DNA from: Sporodiniella umbellata
Taxonomy: Eukaryota; Mucoromycota; Mucoromycetes; Mucorales; Rhizopodaceae
Direction: 5' to 3'
NCBI GenBank assembly: GCA_025677835.1
Contig: JAIXMR010000002.1
Location: 62,001 to 126,000 of the forward strand
DNA length: 64,000 bases
Under the pieces are notes generated by a model. It was not told the DNA's origin and did no database searches. It saw only the letters and a program-made list of their open reading frames with translations. The stretch's first letter is position 1. Each line of letters opens with the position of its first letter. A program made the position numbers and the translations under genes. Shown piece by piece: positions 10,891-21,745 of the stretch.

Positions 10891-11077
10891 TATTGCTTAA
10901 GAAGAAGAAAAAGAAAAAAAAAAAAAAGAGGGTTTATATGCGTTTTGTACGTCTATGCGCGGTTGTGAGTGTGTATGTGTGAGGACGGAAAAAGAAAAAA
11001 AAAGGACTCTAGACGTTTATGTCAAGTGATCAAGCGCTCTTTTTCTGTATATTCTTTTTGGCTTCATATTCCTCTTT

Positions 11078-12151
11078 CTATAAGGCATAATTTAGAACAA
11101 TGAGTGGAAGCAACAAATGTTGATTATTTACGACTTTTTTGTAGAGCGCACTTTCACTCCTACCGGGATTTAACTTTTCCATTCTTTTTCTCGAAGACAA
11201 TTTGAGTATCAAACTAAATTGCGCTTGAATCTGTACATAAATATCCTGAGAAATGTATGTAAGCAGCCAACTCCCCTGGTTATTAGCTTGCACTTGCCTT
11301 GATTCCCAAAAGATCGACCAGCGACCTCAAAGGTGTATGACTTCTTCTCTTAAAAAACTGTTCTACGGGCACAAAGTAAACAAATGATCATGTCTGAGTT
11401 GTATACCTTGTGAGATAGGAGCTCCCCCTCGTCGATGACTAATCGAATAGGGATTTTGTTGATGTTTCAACTCTTTTTCTTTTTGAAACACCACATTGGC
11501 TCTTTCTTGTAAATGAATGACCATCGATTTGAATGCACTATAGCAAAAAGTTGTTTTTTAAGATGAGTAATCGGCATATCTTCCCCCTCCTTTTTTTTTT
11601 TTTTTTTTTGGGACTTACCTCACAATATAAGGCCAACAAGAGATCAAATACACTCGGTCTGTCATCAGCATCATAAAGGAATAAAACCTAGCTTCTCCTC
11701 TGGCCTGTGAGTCTCTTAATTTAAACATGTAGCTCATCACATAACCGTTTTCATCATCACCAAACAAAACAGGACCATCTCTTCCTTGACAAAATTCCGC
11801 CGTCAGGCTGTTTTTTATTGTCATTATTTTGTGATCATGGCTGTTACATAAATAGAGTGTATACCTTCGAACACAAGCTAAACGAACTGCTTTATAAAGA
11901 TGATTTTGGGTAGGCGATTTGGTGCCCATATATTTAATGTGTGGATAATCCTCATCGGTTGTCAACAAGTGTTTGGCTTCTGATACCGATTGGCCGTTGT
12001 TAACTAAGGGAAATTGTGCTGTACAGGCGGCACAAGAAGAGGATTTCTTTACTTCTTGAGGTGGTTGTTCATCATGAATTGTTTGGGTACAAAATACTAC
12101 ACAAGGCCCATGTACTTCACAAAAATGTAATAAGGCTACTAAAGCATTCAT
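11078..12151 (-). CDS. LST7: Folliculin longin-domain protein, Lst7-like
   Basis: Fungal folliculin. With Lst4 it forms a GTPase-activating complex for Rag GTPases at the vacuole, in amino-acid signalling to TORC1. Four exons (introns 11246-11297, 11363-11406, 11538-11618) give about 298 residues. The N terminus MNALVALLHFCEVHGPCVVF is nearly the folliculin start; GRDGPVLFGDDENGYVMSY and MTDRVYLISCWPYIV follow as in human FLCN. Only the longin half is present, as in yeast Lst7 (about 242 residues); the DENN half of animal folliculin is absent. Intron 3 needs a GC donor (AAG/gcaagt), supported by the conserved protein joint. The extreme C terminus (after about residue 270) is uncertain because a possible donor lies at about 11159. 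Confidence 0.85.
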
Positions 12152-12490
12152 TGGTGTCTATTTCTGTGTCTGTGTTTTCTTTATTTATATTTCAAGAAAA
12201 AATAATAATAATAATAAAAAGGAGAGAGAAATACCGATATTAAAAAAAAAAAAAAAAAGGCTGTACGTCTGTGTAAATGAGATTGTATGCATGAACTCGT
12301 GACTGTTCAATCTTACGTCCTATTCGTTTTTTTTTATTTTTTTTTTTTTGGCAGATAAACAAGTCTGGATGTGGATCTCTCCGCTTCCAGTAACTTCCAT
12401 CTTTTTTTTTTTTTAATTTCCAAATTTTTAATTTTCAATTTTTTCTTTTTTCTTCCTTTTTTTTCTTCTATAATCAAAAGAGGAACGAAA
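12152..12490. other. Divergent promoter between LST7 and AHA1
   Basis: The two flanking genes point away from each other, so this stretch must hold both promoters. It contains an AAT repeat near 12200-12216, an A run at 12242-12257 and several T runs between 12326 and 12470. No gene or clear factor site is seen. Confidence 0.6.
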
Positions 12491-13637
12491 ATGTCCAACT
12501 GGAAAAACGTCAACAACTGGTAAAAACAAGACATGCTGTACTGTTATTCCGTATCTAACTTTATCAGGCATTGGGTCAATAAGAACTGCATCAAGTGGGT
12601 TCAAAAGCATTTCGATGAGAAATTAGTTGGTTTAGAAGCCGAAAAAGAAGGCATGAAGGCTACTGTTACCAAGGTAGTAGATTGTACTGGTGATGCTGAC
12701 TTGAACCAGAGAAAAGGAAAGATGACCACTATTTACGATATCACATTGAAATTAGATTGGGAAGGTAAATAGAACGTCTCTATCGCTCTTTGGAGCTCAT
12801 CCTTTTTTTTTTTTTTTTTTTTTTTTTGGTGTTTAGGTACATTGGCTGATGGAACCAATGTCCAAGGCACAATCTCTATTCCTGAAATAGCCCACGATAC
12901 AGAAGAAGATGAATATGTGGTATGTAAAGACGCGTCTCGTTTGACGATTTATTGACAAAGCCTTCTAGTTTGAGATCATTGTTAAAGAAGAAAATAGCGC
13001 AAAGCTAGAAATCAAGCCAGTGATTCGTAAAGCGCTGACTCCTCTTTTGATCAAGGTCTTTAGCGGTCTCTCGGTAGCTATGATTCAAGGAAACAGTGAT
13101 GATGTGTATATTGAATCCGATAAACTCGGCACCGCTGCCCCTCCTCGCGCTGTTCACAAGGAAAAATCTTCAGCTACTCAGTTTGGCTCTAGCACCGCTT
13201 CCAAGCCAGAGCCTACTGCTGCCAAAGCTAATCTCAACACCGTCACTATTCATGACACGGTCAATTTTCAAACGTCGGCTCAAGAGCTCTATGAGACAAT
13301 CATGGATACTCAACGCGCCATGGTCTGGACGCGTGGTCCTGTTCGCTTGAGCAAAGAAGCCGGCAGTCACTATGAACTCTTTGGTGGCAACGTATCTGGT
13401 GAAATCCTTGAACTCGTGCCTGGCCAAAAGATTGTCCAATCCTGGCGTCTTCGCTCTTGGCCTGCTGGTCACTTCTCCAAGGTGACCATGACCTTTGTCG
13501 AAGGCTCTGAATCTGTCGATCTCAAGGTAGAACAAACGGGTGTGCCTGTAGGTGAAGAAGAATTGACCCGTAACAACTGGTCTGGTTATTACTGGAGAGC
13601 CATCAAGGCTTCTTTTGGTTATGGCGCAAACTTTTAA
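12491..13637 (+). CDS. AHA1: Activator of Hsp90 ATPase, AHA1
   Basis: Cochaperone that binds Hsp90 and stimulates its ATPase, speeding client maturation in the cytosol. Four exons (introns 12520-12567, 12765-12836, 12920-12968) give 325 residues (yeast 350). The N-terminal Aha1_N domain opens with NNWHWVNKNCIKW and has the diagnostic LNQRKGK turn (yeast VNQRKGK) and SIPEIAHDTE. A Ser/Thr/Ala/Pro-rich linker (about residues 155-190) joins it to the C-terminal AHSA1/START-like domain with MDTQRAMVWTRGPV, FGGNVSGEI, IVQSWRLRSWPAGHFS and NNWSGYYWRAI. The tiny first exon (29 nt) is supported by the conserved NNW-HWV joint in frame. Confidence 0.94.
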
Positions 13638-14320
13638 TCCACATACAACTACACTCACACTCACACACATATATATATATATACATATATACAAAACCAA
13701 TAGAAATTTCGAAAAAAAAACCATTGTAGCGTCCTTTAAGTCAGTGAATTACCCTTTTAAACTTATTTTATTCTTTTGTGTCTATTAAAAATATATCTTG
13801 TCGAACGCTAGATAGCACGGGCTCTACAATGTGTATGGGCAGAGCCTTCTTTTTGTTCCAAGTGACTGACTTGGTATATTCATATCTATAGCTGTTCTTT
13901 TTTTTGTATAAATAAACAATTTATAATCAAGAATAAAAACTCCTTCCATATTGGAAATGGGGTGAGTGGTTTAGATCTCCTCAGACGTCGTTTTTAAAAC
14001 CTCATGTTTATTCTAAATGTGTTACAGTTGTATTACAATCTATGGTACTTTTCTTTTTGCGTAAAACAAAAGATTACTTTCACCTTTGAGTCTATGTTAG
14101 TGTATTTGTTTACTTGAATATCCTGTCAACCCATAATGACTATTTTGGTAATCAAAACCGTTCCTAAAACATGCCCTTTATTAGACAAACTATAAGGAAT
14201 ATCTGTCAAGAATTTATTTTAATCAACGTTTGTGTAATCTGTTTTGAAGTTCTTTTAAACGACTATAAAGACAGCTTTTTTCTTTTTACTCTTTTTTTCC
14301 TTCTTTAAACAAAACACATA
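13638..14320. other. Intergenic region between AHA1 and P450 copy 2
   Basis: AT-rich spacer. A TA/CA microsatellite lies at about 13651-13691 within the likely AHA1 3' region. The last 100 bases before the P450 start are T-rich. No gene is seen. Confidence 0.55.
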
Positions 14321-14797
14321 ATGGACACAGAGTTCTTTGAGCAAGTCATTCGAAAAGTAGATCGCAAGCAACTGTCGATGTTGAGCACAGCTGTCTTGAC
14401 TGTCGCCACCGCTTGGTGGGTAAGACGAGCAATCCGAAAATCCAAAGAGTTTAAAAAACTTGGTGCCAAAGAGATTCCTACCCCAGAAGGACAATATTTT
14501 TATTTGGGTAAATACAAGTTTGAATCAAACACGTTTTTTTTTTTTGGCAAAGAAAAAGGCTTCTCATGGTTTTTCGTAGGCCATTTACCTCTATTGGGAA
14601 AGTATCCTGGACTTAAAGTAACCGAATGGCACAATCAATTGGGCCCTATCTTTCAAATTAAGGCGGGAGTACAGAATTGGGTGTTTATCGGAGATCCCGA
14701 GGCGGCTCATGAAATTTTCGTTTCCAAGGGAACGATCAGTTCTGGAAGACCTTACCTTACATATGGTAACGGAATCCACGGAGAAGGTCATAGGTAG

Positions 14798-14832
<35 letters not shown>

Positions 14833-16259
14833 AAAAAGAAAGCTAAAAACGATAATTTTAGAGGCGTTGCTTTTATTGACAATAACAAGAATTGGAAAAA
14901 CGCACGGACTGCCACCCTCAACATGCTCTCTCCTAAATCCATTGACAATCTTCACGAGGTGATCGAACGTCAAACACGCGAAGGTGTTCAGCTCATGATT
15001 CATGACTGTCTTTTATCTTCTGAGGCTGGTGTGAATCCTGTAGACTATACCCGTCTTTCAGCTATCAACTTTATTCTTTCTACTGTCTTTGGTCTCCCAA
15101 GTCTCTCTTCCTCAAGTGATCCACTTTATAAAGACATTGTACATACCATGGAGTATCATATTCAACAGATCAGTGTGGTGGGCGATATCAGTGCTTATTT
15201 TCCCATTTTGTCCTTTTTGGATGTCATCTTTCAAAAGGAAAAGAGAATGAGGGACTTTGTTCACAACGAGCACCGCCCTCTGTATCGTGAACTCGTCAGA
15301 AGAGCACGTCTAAGTGATCAGCCTAGCTTGATCAAACAATTGGATGAAATGAAAGAATCGCTTAACATTGATGAAGAAAACATTGTGATTATTGGAAGTA
15401 AAGCCAAGTATATACAAACTGTACACATAGACTAAAAAGAAAAAAAAACATATACTGTATAGTTGAAATGATGATTGGTGGTGTAGATACAACTTCTTAT
15501 GCCATGGCATTTTCTTTGGCTGTTATATGCCATCATCCTGAATGGCAAAAGAAAATGGGGGATGAAATTGACGCTTTTGTCAAAGAACACGGTCGTATGC
15601 CAAGGTACGTTGATCGTGCCCAGCTCCCTACCGTGTTGGCTGTAATGAAGGAAACGATTCGTTACCGACCCTCTGGATCTTTGGGTATTCCTCATCGAGC
15701 AACAGAAGATAGTACGTATATATATATATGTTTTTTTTTTTTCAAAAAATCGATCACTTTTTTTTTGATTTTTTAATTGGACTTCATTTTAGTTCCATAC
15801 AAAGATTATATCATTCCTAAAGATACCGTTCTTATCAGTAACATACACACCAACAACTCAAGTAGTAATTTTTATAAAGAACCCGAAAAATTCATCCCTG
15901 AGCGTTACATGAACGACCCAAGATCTATATACGCTTCAAGTAACGCTAACATAGCCAATCGAGAGCTTTTTACCTTTGGGTGGGGTAGACGTATGTGTCC
16001 TGGTATTTACTTGGTAAGCAATTATATCCATATATGCAAAAAAAAAAAAAAAAAAAAAAACTCACGAAAAAATAACTTTTTTTAGGCCGAGACAGAAATT
16101 TTCAATTGGTTGTGCCAACTGCTTGTAAAAAGCACTATTGATCCAATTATTTCATCAGATGGTCAAAAAATATACCCTGATATTGAGGACTGTATGGATT
16201 TAGGAGCTGTTGTAGCTCCCATACCTTATAGAGTCAAGTTATCCCCTAGACATGCTTGA
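14321..16259 (+). CDS. Cytochrome P450 (copy 2), complete
   Basis: Membrane-bound haem monooxygenase of unknown substrate. Six exons (introns 14508-14579, 14794-14861, 15398-15462, 15712-15792, 16014-16085) give 526 residues. Seen: N-terminal anchor with VLTVATAWWV (about residues 20-35), I-helix IGGVDTTSYAM, ExxR as KETIRYRP, PERY motif, haem loop FGWGRRMCPGIYL with the Cys ligand, and a full C terminus ending in YRVKLSPRH. Exon lengths (187, 214, 536, 249, 221, 174) are almost those of copies 3 and 4, so the three arose by duplication. Intron 2 holds a TA/TG microsatellite. Transcribed in the same direction as copy 3, about 1.5 kb apart. Fungal P450s of this shape serve sterol, fatty-acid, detoxifying or secondary metabolism; I cannot choose among them. 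Confidence 0.93.
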
Positions 16260-17771
16260 ATTAAGTAAAATAACAATAATAAACATAGTGTATTTAACTC
16301 TTCAACCAAAAAAAAAAAAAAAGCAATGTCGGTAGCCAATTTGTTTTATATATTCATGTCTCTTTTATGTATATTGTCAATCCAAGCATGCATTTCTTAA
16401 GATATCATGCCAGACAACCAAAAAAAAAAATCCTCGCAAAGAAGCTTCAGAAGCCATGCTTTCAAGCTTCTATTTCTTGAGAAAATAAAGGTGTTTGCCT
16501 ACAACACATCAAAAACTGAGGCTACATCTTTTTTGTTTAAAGAACTAAGCTTCTTAAAATTTGTTACCCATTAAAGAAAATATGCAGTCCGTTGGGAAAG
16601 TCCAGATTGTGCAGTTTGTGGACTATTGTGTTACACACTGAACAAGAAAAGACGGAAAGTGTTGATACAAAAATAAAATGTACAGAGCATTATATTACTT
16701 TTAAATAATCAAAACCACCAAGTAAAGCTTTTTTAAGCATAGAAACATATAGAAAAGTATCAGATGACATGTTTTTGCTTGTGTTTTGTTTCAAACAACG
16801 TTTTAAACAACTCTGAATGTCTTTACTCTGGCCCGATACTGGACTTTGACAATCTAAAGAGTAGGACCGATCAAAAATAACAAGTAATCATCACCGCTCA
16901 CATGCGTTTTTGTTGAGTGATGCGTGTACAACATATTAAGGTTTGTACACAACTCTTTTGGAGAGAAACACGTAAAGCATGATTAGCACATTTTGAATAG
17001 GTTGCTGAGTGTCCAATAATACCGACTTAAAGAAATACTTGGTTAAAAAAAGAAGTCCGTTGGGAGTTTTGATGGCCATAAAACTTGCTATTGCATATTT
17101 AGGGTCTGCATTTCAAAATCTATCCAATACAGAAAAACATCATTTTTTCTTTCTGCTAATCAATTGATTTCATAGTACTAGCCAGCTGATACAACACTTT
17201 TTTGTTTCTTCTGTTCCATAGAAGTCTATTTAGAAATCCGAGAAAAACTCAAGGCGCTTGAAATTAAAAGCTGCTCCTATGATCAACAAACCTGACATAA
17301 TTTAAAACCATAGGAGTGGTTGAAGATGCGAAGCAGCTTTACTTTTAAATAATAAACTGTAAGCGTACGATCTATAAAAAAACTTTTCCCATAAACTCAC
17401 ACATATGTGCGTAAAAATATAGTTTTTCTTTTTTTCATACTTTGGGTTAAATATAGATACCGTTATTTTGGTTTTCAATAGAAGAAGAAAAACTCTCATA
17501 TCGATGAACTCAAAAAAAAAAAAAAAAAAAAAAGAAAAAGCAGATTTAGAAACAAAACAAACCCTCAATAGCATTTTTTTTTAGTATAGTTAGAGAATCC
17601 CACTATTGAAAATTCAAAAATAACCTAAACAGTATAGTAAAAATTTACTAGTTTCTTGTGATGTAAAGCATGTATTTTAGTATAGCGGTATCTTTGCAAC
17701 AATTGCGTAGTCATTAAACCTATAAAAGTCCTTTTTTTCTTTTAACTTTACATTCAATAAATCTCGAAAAA
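16260..17771. other. Intergenic region between P450 copies 2 and 3
   Basis: About 1.5 kb without a convincing gene. The 90-codon minus-strand frame at 17302-17574 includes a poly-Phe run from an A tract and has no motif. A 12-mer AGTCCGTTGGGA occurs twice, at 16586-16597 and 17054-17065; it could be a regulatory element or chance. Confidence 0.5.
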
Positions 17772-19634
17772 ATGGCTTTGGATTTCGATTTCTTGATTCA
17801 AACAATTAGGTCAGTCGATCGAAAGCATATATCTGTGTTAAGTACAGCCATAATCACTATAGCTACGGCCTGGTGGGTTGGTAAAGTGATAAAAAGATCA
17901 AAGGGTATCAAAAGTCTAGGCGGAAAAAAGATTCCTATGCCCAAAGGGCAATATTTTTACTTTGGTGAGTTTCTGTATAGATTTGGAAAAAAGAATTTTT
18001 TTTCTAAAGCCTCTTGTTTTTTTTTAACAAGGCCATATGCCATCGTTTAGGAAAGAGCCTTTCAAAAAAACGAATGAGTGGCATAAAGAGCTAGGTTCAA
18101 TATTTCAAATAAATGCAGGAGTGCAACATTGGATAGTTATCGGAGATCCCATAGTTGCACATGATATATTCGTTAGCAAAGGTGCAACAAGTTCAGGAAG
18201 AGCTTCTTCAGCTTATGCTTTTCATATACACGGGGAGAATAACAGGTAGTAGAAAATTGCGATTTTGTGATCTACGCTAACTCTTCTCAGAGGTATGGCT
18301 TTTATAAACAACAATAAGTATTGGAAACAAGCTCGATCTGCCTGTTTAAGTTCTCTCTCTCCAAAAGTGATTGACAGTGTGCATGACACAATTGAAGAAG
18401 AAACGCGAAAAGTTATTGATATTCTTGTTGATCAATATAAAAAATCACCCCAAGGTATTGATCCGATTCCATACATCCGGCTTTATTCTCTCAACAACAT
18501 ACTGTCCAACATTTTTGGTCTTCCTGGCAAAACATCCGTAGATGATGATTTTTTTAAAGAAGCTAATTACGTTACAACACAACACTTCAAATTTATAACG
18601 ATAGTAAACGACTTGAGTTCTTATTATCCAATTCTTTCGTTTTTGGATTTTATTTTCCAAAAAGAAAAAAAAATGAGAAAGTTTGTCAATCAAAGACAAC
18701 GTCCTTTCTTTCGTGAGTTGGTTAAGCAAGGACGTCAAAGTGATAGACCCAGTATGCTAAAAGAGCTGTATAAAGCAAAAGAAACTTACGATTTGGACGA
18801 CGAAAGAATAACAGTGATTACAAGTAACTTACAAACATACATATAAAAAGAAAAAAAATACTAGAGATCAACTAATATATTCTCTAGTTGAAATGACAGC
18901 AGGAGGTGTTGATACAACCTCTGCAACAATAGGGTTTGCTGTGGCTATACTGTGCCACTACCCTGACTGGCAAAAAAAAATGCAAACCGAGATTGACAAT
19001 TTCGTGAAAAAACAGGGACGTATGCCAAAGTATACCGAGCGCTCAGAACTTCCGGTTGTTTTAGCTGTCATGAAGGAAACTATACGCTACAAGACCACTA
19101 CTTATTTTGGTATACCGCATCGGGCAACAGAAGACAGTAAGTACACGTTTCGAAAATGCGTACTAAATTAGTTTTAGTTGTCTATAAAGACTATATTATT
19201 CCAAAGGATACTATGCTAATAGGAAATAGCTATGCAGCTAATATGTTTTGTGAAGACCCTTATAGTTTCAACCCTGAACGCTTTATGGGTGACTTTCGTT
19301 CTATCGCTGCTAATAGCAATTCCAGTGGAGACAGTCGTAAATCCTTCAACTTTGGATGGGGTCGGCGCATGTGTCCTGGCATTTATCTGGCAAGTTCCCT
19401 TTCTTTCTTCTCAATATAGAGTTCTACTTCGCTATCAGCTAACCAACTCTTTAGTCTGAAACCGAAGAATTTTTATGGCTATGTCATTTGCTTGTTGGGC
19501 ATACAATCGAGCCAACTATCTCGCCAGACGGTCAAAAAATATATCCTGAAATTGATAATGTGCAAGATTACGGTGCTTTCATCTACCCTTTACCGTATAA
19601 AATACGGCTGACAGAAAGGAAACTCCAGAGTTAA
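17772..19634 (+). CDS. Cytochrome P450 (copy 3), complete
   Basis: Paralogue of copy 2, also 526 residues. Six exons, with introns 17965-18031, 18246-18290, 18824-18887, 19137-19177 and 19390-19454; the last has a GC donor (CTG/gcaagt) where copies 2 and 4 have GT. Seen: anchor region AIITIATAWWVGKV, I-helix TAGGVDTTSAT, ExxR as KETIRYK, PERF, haem loop FGWGRRMCPGIYL, and a C terminus PLPYKIRLTERKL. Exon 1 and part of exon 4 are nearly identical at the DNA level to copy 4, while exon 2 is much more divergent, which suggests patchwork exchange. The ATG is shared with copy 4, together with an identical stretch of 5' leader (TTCAATAAATCTCG). Substrate unknown. Confidence 0.93.
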
Positions 19635-20930
19635 AAAACTATTTTATAATAAAGGCCAAACAATAAAAATGCGAAAGTGCTTACGCCTGCACATATATAA
19701 ACTTCTGATCTATGTAAATTGCTGGAGTTATAATGTTACGGAGAATAGCAAAAAAAAAAAAGTTATCCTTCACCACTTCCTTTAGTTATCTTTAGCAATA
19801 ATTCAAGTTTATTCAATGATTAACAAAAAACGATATATTCTGATTTACATTTTTTTTTTACTAATTTCTGTTGTAATGTCATTTTCATGAAATATTCCGT
19901 TGGTTGTGTTGTTTCTTTACATAACGACAATTCAGTACTAGCGGGAGAAAACAGTAGTAGTGAATTCTGGGAACAAAAAAATAATGGCCATAATAAGCAA
20001 TTTATCCTAGTTATTGACAGTGTACAACAAAAGAACTCTTCGAAAACATATGTATCATGATGCCTCGGCGTACATAAGGTATGACTTTCGAAGAATATTA
20101 GCTATCAATTTTGGCAGATTATCAAGACAAGAAAAGCGACAGTTTAAAGAATGTATGCGACTATAATAAAGCTAAAACTTTTTTTTTTGAAAGAAAAAAG
20201 AACCAATCTCTGACTTGAAGAAAAATAATAATAGTCAAGAGGTCTTTATCAAAAAATTAGTGCTTTTTGTTCTATAGTACTGTTTCAAAATAACACAGAC
20301 TTGTTTCGCTTGACAAAAATACAAACAGTGCCAGAGGCCAATAATCAATCTTGAAATTTACGAAAAAAAAAAATGGAGCACTATTTGCTTTTTTAGTATC
20401 AATTAGCTTTTGTTAAAAAGGCTTGATGAGCCCTCTTTAAAAACCTTCTGGATTTACTTATTATGATACCATACAAAATTTGGCATATATAAATTAAAAG
20501 TTAAGAGACGAGCAGTCGAGACGATTGTCAAGACACCAGCCATTTCTTGTTTGTCTAGTAAATAAATCAAGAAACTTGGTATAGTCTTTTAGACGAAGAG
20601 AAAGACTTGTTGGTATGAAATTCAAACCATTTTGTAGTTGATTATTGTAGCAAACACCGACGCCACCTCTGATTTAGATTGTTTATGGTTAAAGCAAAAT
20701 TATCCCATATTATTTTTATGCACTAGCTCTTATTATACCTATGCCACCTCTTTAGTTCAAGCAAAAAAAGTTATAATTCAACTATTGCTCAATTACTGAG
20801 TGGAGTTTCCTGGACAAATGGATTTTTGATATTTTTATACAAAGTACTCTCTCTAAGAAGTTATATAGTTTTGTATTATCACTAAAAAGTAAAAAGTGAA
20901 AAGCTGCTAGCTGTAAAACATATTTATTCA
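19635..20930. other. Intergenic region downstream of P450 copy 3
   Basis: About 1.3 kb of AT-rich sequence in which every frame is stopped often. I see no gene, RNA gene or clear repeat. Confidence 0.5.
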
Positions 20931-21696
20931 ATGAATTCGTGTAAAAACTGTGAGAGATATATTCTTGACCTCATTAAATTAGAGTGTATTATGAAAGAGC
21001 ACAATGGTAGAGACTTGGATAGTCCAAATAATATTTTAACTGGGCATTTCCACAGAACCAAGAAGAAAAAGACGACTTTACAAGATGTTGTTCAACAAAT
21101 AGAGAACAGAGTGAAAAATAATGTAAATACACCACAGCTGTCATAACAACAGCAACCGACTTCGCCACTAGAACTGCCTATAACCGTAAAAAATATTGGT
21201 ATGAATGGATATTATCAACTATAAAACAGTGATATGGAGTGCAACGCTGAGGAAATACTTAAGCCTAGAAAAGAGTGTACCAAGTCTAATCAAGACAAAG
21301 AAATAAAGAGTGTTATAGGTAAATGAAAAGAAACTATAAAAAACCGGAAAACAATGACTATATACAAAGAATATATAAAAACAATAGGCAAACCATATAT
21401 TTATTTGCTGATATATATGAAAGGTTCTTGAAGGAAGACACTATGGAAATTATCGATAGCACTTATAGATTGTATGATAACAACAAGTATAAATTCATAA
21501 AAAACATAGATATATGCAGTATGATAAGAAATAATACTGTGATAGACTATAGTAAATACGTTTACACTATATGCACATTTAAGAATTTGAAAAAGAAAGG
21601 ATAGATACTCTAGAACAACAGCTACAAAATACGATTACTGAAGAAAAGAACAAATCAGAAAATACACTAAATATAGCGCAAGTCTATACCCAGTAA
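20931..21696 (+). pseudogene. Decayed protein-coding sequence, unknown family, possible coiled coil
   Basis: A run of coding-like sequence that no single frame reads. A 71-codon frame from ATG 20931 (starting MNSCKNCERYILDL) stops at 21144 but continues in the same frame for about 60 more codons with only two stops (to 21324). A second frame covers 21323-21604. A third (about 21588-21696) reads EFEKERIDTLEQQLQNTITE, a heptad-like coiled coil, and ends at TAA. Charged, Lys/Asn-rich composition and the chain of frames suggest a gene that has lost its frame, or a multi-exon gene that I could not assemble. It lies between the convergent P450 copies 3 and 4. I do not recognise the family. Confidence 0.3.
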
Positions 21697-21745
21697 GTAG
21701 CACTAATATTTTAATCCCAATGTATCATCTTGTTAATAACCAGCC

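Noticed and set aside
13170..13724. 184-codon minus-strand frame
   Set aside because: It is antisense to the conserved AHA1 C-terminal domain and begins in the TA/CA microsatellite.
17302..17574. 90-codon minus-strand frame between P450 copies 2 and 3
   Set aside because: Composition is dominated by Phe/Lys from A/T runs, with no motif or splice partners.
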